Positions 43,509 to 51,870 of a stretch of DNA of 64,000 bases are shown here, one piece after another; position 1 is the first letter of the stretch, and the number at the start of each line of letters is the position of its first letter. The stretch comes from Nocardia grenadensis NBRC 108939 (lineage in GTDB: Bacteria > Actinomycetota > Actinomycetes > Mycobacteriales > Mycobacteriaceae): contig NZ_BDCJ01000003.1 in NCBI RefSeq assembly GCF_001613445.1, forward strand, positions 310,001-374,000. The letters run 5' to 3'. Below the pieces are notes generated by a model. That model was given only the letters and a program-made list of their open reading frames with translations, had not been told where the DNA came from and did not search any database. The translations under genes and the position numbers were made by a program.

Positions 43509-43635
43509 GGGACTCTCCTGTCCTCGCGCCGATCGCCGTCGGCACCCCGGGAGGCCGGCCGTGTTCACCGGTGCGGACGCGACCGGCGCTGCGGGGCGTG
43601 AACTGCGGTGATAGACAACCGCTCTCCGTATCGTA

Positions 43636-43688
43636 GGCCCATTTCGGTCTCTTTTCAACCCGTTTATGTCACTATTGGGCCCATTTCG
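43636..43688. promoter_or_regulatory. Pair of 11-bp repeats in the lysin/repressor divergent promoter
   Basis: GGCCCATTTCG occurs at 43636-43646 and 43678-43688 in the same orientation, exactly 42 bp apart, four helical turns. The AT-richer stretch between them (43650-43676) is a probable promoter. This looks like operator sites of the XRE protein. Confidence 0.6.
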
Positions 43689-43764
43689 TACACCACGTAC
43701 GTCGGCACTCTGCGGCGGACCTGAGACTATCGGGCACTTGATTCAGACCCTGCCCGATCCCAGA

Positions 43765-44049
43765 ATGGTCGACATGGATGCGACGCCCGCGGAGTCGGAG
43801 GCAGCGACCACCGAGGAAGCACGACTGGACGCGGCGTTGGGCGCGGAGGTCCGCGCGATGCGGGCGCGGCGCGGCTGGAGTCAGGAAGCGCTCGCCGAGA
43901 AGGCCGGCTACAACAAGAAGACCATCATCCGGCTCGAGCGCGGCGAACGAGCGATGACGATGGCGCAGATGTACAAGATCTGCAAGGTGTTCGGCATCCG
44001 GCCGAGCGACCTAGTCCTCGCCGCGGAGAAGGAAATCGGCATCCAGTAA
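43765..44049 (+). CDS. XRE-family helix-turn-helix regulator
   Basis: A 94-aa protein: acidic N-terminus, then the Cro/CI-type HTH MRARRGWSQEALAEKAGYNKKTIIRLERGERAMTMAQMYKICKVFGIRPSDLVLAAE filling residues 33-88. No ribosome-binding site is evident before ATG 43765 (or 43774), so the message may be leaderless. As the divergent neighbour of the lysis genes, it is the natural repressor of that cassette. Confidence 0.85.
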   Translation: MVDMDATPAESEAATTEEARLDAALGAEVRAMRARRGWSQEALAEKAGYNKKTIIRLERGERAMTMAQMYKICKVFGIRPSDLVLAAEKEIGIQ

Positions 44050-44419
44050 TGGGGCCGGATCGACCCCGCGCCGGCGTGCCTCGACGACGAACGACGAAAC
44101 GGTCGTCGTGGTGGGATCAGCGTTCAGATAGTCCGCCATAGCCAGGGGGCGGTCCGGAGCTTCGTTGCCCATGAGCGTTTCCAGTTCTGCCCGATCCACG
44201 CTCGCGAGGTGTTCCCGCTTCCCCCGCGGAGCCCGACAGTTCCCACTCGATTTCCTCTCCGGGGTCGGCACGGTACGGCTGGGCGAATTCGTCGTATCGG
44301 GTCCAGCAGTGCCGCCCTACGGACCGCGGAGCCACACCGGCGGGTACCCGGACCCGGTCGCTTCCGTAACCGGCCCGGTCGGGCGAACCCCGTACTCCCG
44401 GAACAAGCTCGACACCCAC
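44011..44419 (-). pseudogene. Frameshifted gene remnant beside the XRE gene
   Basis: Minus-strand frames give YDEFAQPYRADPGEEIEWELS (about 44300-44240), then KREHLASVDRAELETLMGNE, PDRPLAMADYLNADPTTTTV and SSFVVEARRRGVDPAPLLDA in another frame down to a stop at 44011. The two parts look like one protein split by a frameshift. Its 3' end overlaps the XRE gene by 39 bp. Family not recognised; a phage-related gene is possible given the neighbours. Confidence 0.35.
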
Positions 44420-44921
44420 ACCGACACCTTCCAGCTACCCGACCCCTGCACCCAGGCTCGTAGCCAGAGCCTGACGCCGAGTGTAATTATTTTCGCCCGC
44501 TCCGCCTAGGCCCGGAAAGGATCGATGAACCAAGGGGTTTGACCGCCGGGACGTGAGAACATGGACAGCGGAGCTGAGACACAACGCTTTTCGCACTACA
44601 CCAGCACGGTAGCAGCGGGATACGACACCTTCGGGCACAGGTGTCGCCGCCGGCTCCGGGGCCCGATCGGCCGGGCGATCGAGAACTGCTGCACGCCAGC
44701 GACGAACACCGGAGCAGCGGATCCAGGACAGCGGCGGCGGTGGGGTCGTCGGTCGGCGAGGTGCCCGCGGCGACCGGCAAACCTTCCGACGCGCTGTCCA
44801 CGCGGCGGTTCGCTCCGCGCGGCAAACGGTACGAACGGCGCGGCCGGCGCGGCACGGCGCCTGCACCCAGCCCGGAGGACCGATTCGGCACGCTCGGTTT
44901 CGAGCGGCTCGGTCCGGTAAT
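44420..44921. other. Gene-free region
   Basis: About 500 bp with no convincing ORF; the open frames on both strands are Arg/Pro/Gly-rich shadows. One AT-richer stretch (44480-44500) may be a promoter remnant. Confidence 0.35.
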
Positions 44922-45359
44922 CCGCACCTCGATCAGCACACCACCACGGTGGTGGCCTATGCCGTGAAAGGCTATCTGGTGAAGGCCGCACTCCCGCATA
45001 TGCGCCCGGGTGCCTCGATCGTCGGCAGCTCTTCGGTGAACTCCGACTCGCCCTCGCCCACCCTGGCGCCCTACACGGCCACCAAGGCGGGCATAGCCAA
45101 TTTCTCCGTCAGCCTCGCGCAACTCTTGGGCGAGAAAGGGATTCGGGTGAACAGCGTCGCACCCGGGCCGACCTGGACCCCCTTGATCCCCTCCACAATG
45201 CCCGACGAGAAGGTCACCGCATTCGGCGACAGCACGCCGCTCGGGCGCGCCGGGCAACCCGCCGAGCTGGCTCCGGTCCATGTCCTGCTCGCCTCCGACG
45301 AGGGCAGCTACATGTCGGGCGCGCGGGTCGCGGTGACCGGGGGAAATCCGATCCTCTGA
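44922..45359 (+). pseudogene. 5'-truncated short-chain dehydrogenase
   Basis: Only the C-terminal half of an SDR remains: KAALPHMRPGASIVGSSSVN, the active-site YTATKAG, IRVNSVAPGPTWTPLIPSTMP, and GRAGQPAELAPVHVLLASDEGSYMSGARVAVTGGNPIL. That ending is typical of the YghA/glucose-dehydrogenase-like group. The cofactor-binding GxxxGxG half is absent upstream; the frame begins with DQHTTTVVAYAVKG, which has no SDR character. Not expected to bind NAD(P)H. Confidence 0.75.
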
Positions 45360-45608
45360 GGCGCGCGGCCCGGCACAGGCCGCCGCGCCGCGCGATCAGG
45401 GCCGCGGGCCCCGGTCCGGTCTCACCGCCGGATGCCCCGCCCTCCGCGTGGCGAACCCCGTGCCGGGCGCACGCGGCACCCGGCCGGGGCGCCGGCAGCC
45501 GGCGAGGTCGGGGGGTTTCGTGCCGGCGCTCGCGGGTATCGCGCCCGCATTCATCGGGCGGGAAGCCGCGCCCCGGTGACCGAGGTGGTCCGGAAGATCG
45601 GAGGAGCA

Positions 45609-46064
45609 ATGGCGGCCGAACCGAGTGTGCAGATACCGGTGCCCGTGCAGGACGCGTTCGCTGTTCTCGCCGACGGCTGGCTGTACGGGCTGTGGGTGGT
45701 GGGCGCCACCCATATCCGCGAAGTCGACAGCGGCTGGCCACAGGTGGGCACCCGTATCCACCACAGCGTGGGTAGCTGGCCGTTGGCCCGGCACGACACC
45801 ACGAAGGTCCGCGCGGTCGACGCACCACACCGGCTCGAGCTCGAGGCCCGGCTGTGGCCGGCGGGCGCGGCCTATATCCGGCTCGATCTCACCGAGCTCG
45901 GCCCCGACCGTACCGAAGTGGCAATGGCCGAACGCGTCGTCCACGGCCCCGGGAAATTCCTCCCCGGGGCGGTACAGGATCTCGCGCTGGTACCGCGCAA
46001 CCGGGAATCACTCCAGCGTTTCGCCGCCCTCGCCGTCGGGCGATCCCCCCGTTCTCCGAGTTGA
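45609..46064 (+). CDS. SRPBCC-family protein
   Basis: A 151-aa START-like protein: EPSVQIPVPVQDAFAVLADGWLYGLWVVGATHIREVDSGWPQVGTRIHHSVGSWPL, RLELEARLWPAGAAYIRLDLTEL and AMAERVVHGPGKFLPGAVQDLALVPRNRESLQRFAAL. Such polyketide-cyclase-like proteins bind hydrophobic ligands. GGAGGA lies just before ATG 45609; an upstream in-frame GTG (45576) is possible. Its end overlaps the remnant epimerase gene on the other strand. Confidence 0.82.
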   Translation: MAAEPSVQIPVPVQDAFAVLADGWLYGLWVVGATHIREVDSGWPQVGTRIHHSVGSWPLARHDTTKVRAVDAPHRLELEARLWPAGAAYIRLDLTELGPDRTEVAMAERVVHGPGKFLPGAVQDLALVPRNRESLQRFAALAVGRSPRSPS

Positions 46065-46710
46065 CCCGCCGACCCGAAGCCCGGGTCCGGCGACTACCGC
46101 CGGGACCCGCGGGGATGGACGCTGGCTCTGGTGGGTGGGTCTCCCTGGGCGGAAAGCGGGGTGGTCCGGCGCGAGCGGCGCACTGGGGCCGGAGCGTCCG
46201 GCGCGCAGGGCCGCGGCGAGTTCGGCGCAGGCGGCGACCGCGTCGTATCGCGGCGTCCAGCCGAGTTCACGGGCGGCCCGGCCGGCGTCCACCAGGCAGG
46301 CGCGGTCGGCCGGCCGGAGCCAGGCCGGATGCAGTGGCTGTAGGCCCAACCGCCAGCTCAGGCCGGCTCCCGCGGTCAGTACCCACTGCGGCACGGGTAT
46401 CCGGAATCCGCCGAATACGGCGGCCAGGTCGGTCGCGGTGAGCACAGGATCGGCGGCGAGGTTGAACGCGCCGGTGGCGCGTTGCTCGATGATCGAGCCG
46501 ATCGCCGCGGCCACGTCCGCGGCATGCACCAGCTGCAGGCGCAGCCCGTTCCACAGCGGGGACGGGCACCCCGGGCCGACCGAGCACCGCGCGCGGCAGC
46601 CACCGGCCGAACAACCATTCGCCCATTTCCGCGGCCGCGTCACCCTGCACGACGGCACACGCCAGCGCGGTCCCCACATTGCCGCTGGCACCGGTGATCA
46701 CGATCTTCAT
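46008..46710 (-). pseudogene. NAD-dependent epimerase with internal deletion and frameshift
   Basis: It starts as an extended SDR, MKIVITGASGNVGTALACAV, then jumps to VVQGDAAAEMGEWLFGRWLPRAVLG, which belongs to the end of the catalytic domain. Some 130-150 residues with the YxxxK site are missing. A one-base insertion in the cccc run near 46562 then shifts the frame: GLRLQLVHAADVAAAIGSII, RATGAFNLAADPVLTATDLA, ARELGWTPRYDAVAACAELA. The tail runs into the SRPBCC gene. It cannot be active. Confidence 0.75.
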
Positions 46711-46738
46711 CGGACTCGCACCCCTCGGCCGACGCGGT

Positions 46739-47911
46739 TCACGGCCGGAAAACCGCCCGGATGCAACCGTCTCGTTTGGTCTTGAACAGCTCGTAGCCGA
46801 GCACCGCGTCCTCCAACGGCATATCGTGGGTGATCAGATGGGCGGGGTCGAGATCGCCCTGCTGGATGTAGTCGAACATCCGCGGCATGTACCGCTGCCC
46901 GTGCTGCTGCGCGGTCCGGATGGTGAGGCTCTTGTTCGTCACCACCCCCATCGGGAATTTATCGGTCAGGCCGTAGATGCCGAGCACCGAGACGACTCCG
47001 CCCTTCCGGCAGGCCAGCAGCGCCTGCCGCAGCGAGGTCGCCCGGTCGGTTTCCAGGCGTAGCAGTTGTTTGGCCCGGTCGTAGAGCTGTTGCAGACCCG
47101 TTCCGTGCCCCTCCATGCCCACCGCGTCGATACACGCGTCGGGACCCCGGCCCCCGGTCATATCGAGTAGCGCTTCCTGGACGCTGTCCACCGCGGTGTA
47201 GTCGATCGTCTCCGCGTCGTATCGGTCCCGGGCGAGGGCCAGGCGTTCCGGGATCCGGTCGATCACGACGGCGCGCTCGGCGCCGAGCAGCCGGGCGGAG
47301 TGGGCCGCCATCAGGCCGACCCCGCCACCGCCCCACACCGCGACGGTGTCGCCGGGGGCGATATCGCAGAAGTCGGCGCCCATGAGGCCCGTGGGAACCG
47401 CGTCGGAGCAGAACAGCGCCTGCTCGTCGGTGATGCCCTCCGGCACGGTGAAGCAGTTGACATCCCCGAAGGGGACGCGGATGAAGTTCGCGTGCGAGCC
47501 CTGATACCCGCCGAACGGGTGAGTGTACCCGTAGATACCGCCGGTCGGCTGGCCGAAGACCGGCTGCTGCAGGGCGGCGTTGGGGTTGGTGGTGTCACAG
47601 ACCGAGTAGAGGTCGTGGTCGCAGTACCAGCATGCCCCGCATCCGATGAACGACGGCACCACCACCCGGTCCCCCACCTTGGTCGCGGTGACCTCCACGC
47701 CGGTCTCCACCACCTCACCCATGAACTCGTGGCCGAACACGTCGCCCGCGCGCATACCGGGTAGATAACCGTCGATGAAATGCAGATCCGAACCGCAGGT
47801 CGTCGTCAGCGTCACCCGCACGATCACATCGTGGGGATTGACCAGGCCCGGGTCCGGCACGGTTTCGACCGCGAGATCGTTGACCCCGTTCCAGCACAGC
47901 GCACGCATCAT
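46739..47911 (-). CDS. Zinc-dependent alcohol dehydrogenase (FDH/TDH-like MDR)
   Basis: A 390-aa medium-chain dehydrogenase. Catalytic-zinc residues occur in TTTCGSDLH and GHEFMGEVVE. Four structural-zinc cysteines occur in CGACWYCDHDLYSVC, and the NAD fold has VAVWGGGGVGLMAAHSARLLGAE. The 45-residue insert with PNAALQQPVFGQPTGGIYGYTHPFGGYQ is typical of the glutathione-independent formaldehyde-dehydrogenase-like group. ATG 47911 overlaps the SRPBCC stop (ATGA), and a second ATG (47908) is better spaced from AGGAGG. Stress-promoted operon with the SRPBCC gene; substrate unknown. Confidence 0.9.
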   Translation of the reverse strand: MMRALCWNGVNDLAVETVPDPGLVNPHDVIVRVTLTTTCGSDLHFIDGYLPGMRAGDVFGHEFMGEVVETGVEVTATKVGDRVVVPSFIGCGACWYCDHDLYSVCDTTNPNAALQQPVFGQPTGGIYGYTHPFGGYQGSHANFIRVPFGDVNCFTVPEGITDEQALFCSDAVPTGLMGADFCDIAPGDTVAVWGGGGVGLMAAHSARLLGAERAVVIDRIPERLALARDRYDAETIDYTAVDSVQEALLDMTGGRGPDACIDAVGMEGHGTGLQQLYDRAKQLLRLETDRATSLRQALLACRKGGVVSVLGIYGLTDKFPMGVVTNKSLTIRTAQQHGQRYMPRMFDYIQQGDLDPAHLITHDMPLEDAVLGYELFKTKRDGCIRAVFRP

Positions 47912-48420
47912 GCCTCCTGTCCGGCCGCCCGGCCGCTGGGATTACGGTCGAGAGTGGGTATTTCGCCCGTTTGCATCAGCGCACGCGCGCGGTAGAGGAC
48001 CGTGAAGATCGCCGCGCCGGTGAGCTGCCGCGGCAGCGGCGTCGTCGCCGATATACGCACTTCGGTGCCCCGGTTCCGAGGCGCGTCGGTGAATTCCAGC
48101 TCGATCCGGGCGCGTTCGGGATCCACCGCGTCGACGAACTGCAGTCCGTCCCGCCCCGTCAGCAGTACGCTCTCCCAGTGGATCGCGTCCGCGCCGTCCG
48201 GCGCCGCTGTCCATTCGTAGCGATCCGGAGCCGTCGACCGCACGTCGGCGAAACCGCCGAACACGCGGGACAGGTTGTCCGGATCACGCCAGAACTCTTC
48301 CACCGCGGCCCGCGGCCGCCCGATCGTCAGGGCCCGCCGGCCGGTGCCGCCGGCCACCGCACCCACGGCCCGGCCAACGAGGGTGACCACTTCCTCTTTC
48401 GCCTTCTGTAGGTAATCCAC
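47908..48420 (-). CDS. SRPBCC-family (cyclase/dehydrase-like) protein
   Basis: A 170-aa protein. After a short helix (VDYLQKAKEEVVTLVGRAVG) comes GRRALTIGRPRAAVEEFWRDPDNLSRVFGGFADV, WTAAPDGADAIHWESVLLTGRDGLQFVDAVDPERARIELEFTDAP and GTEVRISATTPLPRQLTGAAIFTVLYRARALMQTGEIPT. This matches the stress-type SRPBCC proteins often found near ADH and KdpA-like genes. GTG 48420 has GGGAG 5 nt upstream. First gene of a two-gene operon with the alcohol dehydrogenase. Confidence 0.85.
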   Translation of the reverse strand: MDYLQKAKEEVVTLVGRAVGAVAGGTGRRALTIGRPRAAVEEFWRDPDNLSRVFGGFADVRSTAPDRYEWTAAPDGADAIHWESVLLTGRDGLQFVDAVDPERARIELEFTDAPRNRGTEVRISATTPLPRQLTGAAIFTVLYRARALMQTGEIPTLDRNPSGRAAGQEA

Positions 48421-48462
48421 GCGCTCTCCCTTCCGAGGAGTCGGACCGGCAGCGCCGACGCG

Positions 48463-48488
48463 GTACCCCGGGCGCTCCGGTGCAAACC
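48463..48488 (-). promoter_or_regulatory. SigF/SigB-like promoter of the SRPBCC-ADH operon
   Basis: On the minus strand GGTTT (48488-48484), 15 bp, GGGTAC (48468-48463). The predicted start near 48456 leaves a 36-nt leader. Confidence 0.65.
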
Positions 48489-48511
48489 CGCGGACGCCTG
48501 CCCGATTTTCT

Positions 48512-48538
48512 GCTTTTCGACCACGGGAACCGGGGTAG
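48512..48538 (+). promoter_or_regulatory. SigF/SigB-like promoter of the 51-aa gene
   Basis: GCTTT (48512-48516), 16 bp, GGGTAG (48533-48538), about 27 bp before the start codon and back-to-back with the promoter at 48463-48488. Confidence 0.6.
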
Positions 48539-48564
48539 GCCGAGGCCATAGGAAAGGAGGAGTC

Positions 48565-48720
48565 TTGACCGAAGCAAAACGCACGGAGAAGAACGAGAAC
48601 GACAAGCCCGAAGCCGGTCGGCCGGGCCCGACCGACCGGGGTCGCGATGGCGGGATGGCCACGCGCGAGATCGCGCCCGAGGTGACCGTCGCGGATGCGG
48701 AGCAGGAACCACCGGACTGA
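48565..48720 (+). CDS. 51-aa hydrophilic hypothetical protein
   Basis: TTG 48565 opens a 51-codon frame ending at 48720: MTEAKRTEKNENDKPEAGRP, then acidic EIAPEVTVADAEQEPPD. A textbook ribosome-binding site (AAGGAGG) lies 4 nt upstream and a stress-type promoter precedes it. Highly charged, without hydrophobic core, so probably disordered. No family recognised; the signals in front of it are the main evidence. Confidence 0.65.
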   Translation: MTEAKRTEKNENDKPEAGRPGPTDRGRDGGMATREIAPEVTVADAEQEPPD

Positions 48721-49210
48721 GACCACTCGGGAGCCGCAGGGCCACCGATGGCCCGGTGCACATGTGCGCTCACATTTATGCGGCCCCGCCGGACGGTAAA
48801 GACAACACCGTAATAGTTCGGTACCGGCACCGGCGGATTCCGCCGAGACCACACCCCGGATTCACCCATCGAACTCCGCAGCGGGGCGAAAAAGCGTTGC
48901 CGTTGTCCAGTTGTCGTCCGGTATTCGGCCGGTCGGCCACCCCGGCAAGGCATCTGGACACCAGCCGGCCGGCGGGCGACCGCTGCGCGACCGATACCAC
49001 GCGAATATCCTCCGCCGCCGCGATATCCGCGATCTGGTCCTCAACCAGCTCGCGGCGCCGGAGGAGGTCACTGCGGAGGCCGCGCAGCCGGGCACGGTCA
49101 GGGCCCGGCGTACACCCTGCTCCGGCGCCACGGGGATCCGCCACGGCCGCATGCCGGACCTCGCGGCGGGCATGCGGCCGATCTCCCCCGCCCCGCACCC
49201 CCAATCGACG
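48721..49210. other. Gene-free region
   Basis: About 490 bp between the 51-aa gene and the broken membrane-protein gene. Short frames on both strands overlap each other and lack family motifs. It includes an AT-richer patch (48768-48815) but no clear promoter. Confidence 0.35.
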
Positions 49211-49443
49211 TCACTCCGCGAGCGGTCCGGGCCGATCCAGATGTAGATAGGTGTATGCGGTGACGACGAGACATACGCCGGTCGCGGTGACGAGCATCGC
49301 CCAGCCCGCCACGAGCAGGCTCCGAGCAGGCTCGGCAGACCACCCGCCAGCGCCCCGAAGCCCAAACGCGCATAAAGCAGGAAGTATCCGAGCCAGTCGG
49401 CGTAATCGCCGCCACTGGCATGGCGTTCGATCCCCTGACCCAT
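49211..49443 (-). pseudogene. Small membrane-protein gene broken by an 11-bp tandem duplication
   Basis: The minus strand reads HASGGDYADWLGYFLLYARL, then GFGALAGGLPSLLG in one frame and SLLVAGWAMLVTATGVCLVV, then TAYTYLHLDRPGPLAE in another. At the junction an 11-bp block is present twice in a row (plus-strand cgagcaggctc at 49312-49322 and 49323-49333). Removing one copy restores a continuous frame of about 75 residues with two hydrophobic helices and good third-position GC. The start is uncertain (ATG 49443 or an upstream GTG). Confidence 0.65.
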
Positions 49444-49530
49444 CCTCGACCTGTTGATCGAACATCTGCGCACCGCCTGAAGACCACCGTGCCCGCCCAC
49501 GGACACCGCTGCGCTCGCACCACTTCCCGA

Positions 49531-51870
49531 TCAGAGTTCCACGGTGCGTGTCACCACGATCCGCTCGCCGTCCTCTCGGATCGAGGGAACGAGATCGTCC
49601 GGGCGGGGCCGGAAACCCGGGGCGGTGGCCAGGCCGTGGGTTTCGTCGGCCGCGGTCATCCGGACACGGTCGGCACCGGGAGTACGCACAGTGATGTCGA
49701 CTCCGTCCGGCGGCAGATCCCGGAACCGTATCTCGCCCGCCCAGGTATCGGCCCGCTCCCCCGTGACGGCCAGTTCGACCGGCACCGCACCCGCGACGGT
49801 CGCGACCACCCGGTCGATCCGGTGATCGACGCGCAGCACCAGCCCGGACGCCGCACGCCGGGATGCCACGTGCACGGTGACGGTGTCGCCGTCGCGACGG
49901 ACGACCTCGAGCAGCGGACCGTCGAGCGCCATCGGCTCGGCCGGTCCGGTCCATACCGTGCCCCGCGCGTAGCCGGGCGAGAGGCGCGCGATATCGGTGC
50001 CGTCCACGAAGGTCCGAGCCCACGCGGCCGGTTCGGTATCGCCGCTCACCCAGCTCGCCGCACCGGTATCCGCGTTCAGGACATAGGCCAGGTGCGCGCG
50101 GGCGGGGTGCCGGGCGTCGAAGGTGTCGACCATGGTTCCCGCGCCGATCAGGAGTACCGAGACAACCGCCGCCGTCACCGGGACCGCGACCGTGACGCGG
50201 CGGCGGACGGCGGGCCCGGGCAGCACCAACTCGATCAGCGGGAGCACCAGCACCACGAACAGTGCCGCACCGGCCGCGGCGACCCCGCCTGATGTCAGGC
50301 CGACTCCGTCGATCAGGTTCCCGCTCAGGGGTCCCAGCAGCGCGGCGGCGACCAGCGCGCCCAGCGTGAACATCAGCACCGGCCACAGGCGCCGGCGCAT
50401 CGGCAGCAGCGCCGCCAGTGTGCCCAGTGCCACGAACAGGGCCGGCAGCGCGAACAGAAACGAGGCACCGGGCGCCACGACCGCGCACCCCACCCCGAGT
50501 ACGGCAGGCCAGACCAGGGCGCCGATCGCCGGTGCGGCCGGCCCCCACCGGCGGCGTGCCGGTAGATACCAGCCGACCACCGCTGTCACGGCAAGCGCCG
50601 CCAGGGCCCAGTGATAGACCTGTGGGCGATGCAGCAGCCCGCCCATCTGTGCGTACTCGGGCCGCGACCACTCCAGCACCGACCACATCCCCTGCCCGAG
50701 CAGTGCCGCCGCGCCCAGAGGCAATGCCACCGACGCCGCGGCCGGCAACAGCTGCCCGGTTTCCGCCGCGCCGCGCCGGCACGCGAGCAACACCACCGCA
50801 CCGACCGCCACCGCGGCGAGCAGGGCGATCGGCAGGACCCATGCGTTCGAGTAGGTGACCATGGTGCCCGCGAGGCGGAAATAGGTGGCGTCGTGGTCGG
50901 ATCGCAGCTCGGCCAGATCGGTCTCGCCCAGCGCGCGGGCGAGGTGGAGCATGTTCTCGCCGTGGTGCTGCAGACTGCCCCGATCGAGGTTGTCGATGGT
51001 GTCGCCGGCCGTGTGGTAGTAGGACGAGCGCTCGATATAGGCGAAGTTGAGCCCGGTGAAGCCGGCCTTCGACAGAGCCGTGAAGTCGGTGGAGTTCGGC
51101 ATCGTCCGATACACCTCGACCAGCGACGAATCACCCCGTGGATGCGGTACGGCGCCGGCGAACAGCGATACCAGGGCGGCATTGTCCACCGAGGTCTCGA
51201 ACATCAGTGACGGTCCGCCGACACCGCGGGCCTCCCAGTTGAGCACCACACCGCCGGCGCGTGCGAGCCGGTGCTCCCGGGCAAACGCCTCGGCACCGAG
51301 CAGACCGTCCTCTTCACCGTCGGTGAATAGCAGCACGAGATCATTGCGCTGGCCGCCGTGCCGGGCGAGCAACCGGCCGACCTCCACCATGGCCGCGACC
51401 GCGGCGCCGTCATCGGAGGCGCCCGGGCCCGTCGCGGCCGAATCATAGTGCGCGGCAAGCAGAACCGTGCCGGTGGACGCACGGCCGGGCAGGGTGGCGA
51501 TCACATTGTCCACCCGGCCGAAGGTCGCGAGTCCTTTCGACGCCCGCGCTCCGACACCGCGCTGGGTTTCCACCGCGAAGCCCGCCGATTCCAGCTGCGC
51601 GGTGAGATATTCCCGGGCCCGGTCGCTCGCCGGACTGCCCAGCGGCCGCGGTTCGGTCGCGAAGCGGTTCAGGTGGCTCAGGGCCCGTTCTGCGCTGAAC
51701 CGGTCGGTCACCGTCGCAGGGACCGGCCGGGGGCCGTATCCGTCGGTGACGACGGTGGCCGCCACCGCGGCCATCAGCATCAGCAGGGCCACCAGCCCCG
51801 CGGCTACCCGATGTGGAGATTCGATCAGTCCGGCGCGCACGAGGTGACAGTATGTCGCCACTCCGGGCAT
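49531..51870 (-). CDS. M28-family zinc metallopeptidase with C-terminal membrane domain
   Basis: A 779-aa membrane protein. A signal-anchor helix (residues 20-42) precedes the peptidase domain. Zinc and catalytic residues appear in AAHYDSAATGPGASDDGAA, TDGEEDGLLGAEAF and YYHTAGDTIDN. From about residue 350 come around eight hydrophobic helices, then a beta-rich extracellular-type domain to the end. The layout equals the Fxna/Pff1-like M28 peptidases: an aminopeptidase facing outside. ATG 51870 lies inside an inverted repeat. No partner genes are obvious. Confidence 0.88.
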   Translation of the reverse strand: MPGVATYCHLVRAGLIESPHRVAAGLVALLMLMAAVAATVVTDGYGPRPVPATVTDRFSAERALSHLNRFATEPRPLGSPASDRAREYLTAQLESAGFAVETQRGVGARASKGLATFGRVDNVIATLPGRASTGTVLLAAHYDSAATGPGASDDGAAVAAMVEVGRLLARHGGQRNDLVLLFTDGEEDGLLGAEAFAREHRLARAGGVVLNWEARGVGGPSLMFETSVDNAALVSLFAGAVPHPRGDSSLVEVYRTMPNSTDFTALSKAGFTGLNFAYIERSSYYHTAGDTIDNLDRGSLQHHGENMLHLARALGETDLAELRSDHDATYFRLAGTMVTYSNAWVLPIALLAAVAVGAVVLLACRRGAAETGQLLPAAASVALPLGAAALLGQGMWSVLEWSRPEYAQMGGLLHRPQVYHWALAALAVTAVVGWYLPARRRWGPAAPAIGALVWPAVLGVGCAVVAPGASFLFALPALFVALGTLAALLPMRRRLWPVLMFTLGALVAAALLGPLSGNLIDGVGLTSGGVAAAGAALFVVLVLPLIELVLPGPAVRRRVTVAVPVTAAVVSVLLIGAGTMVDTFDARHPARAHLAYVLNADTGAASWVSGDTEPAAWARTFVDGTDIARLSPGYARGTVWTGPAEPMALDGPLLEVVRRDGDTVTVHVASRRAASGLVLRVDHRIDRVVATVAGAVPVELAVTGERADTWAGEIRFRDLPPDGVDITVRTPGADRVRMTAADETHGLATAPGFRPRPDDLVPSIREDGERIVVTRTVEL

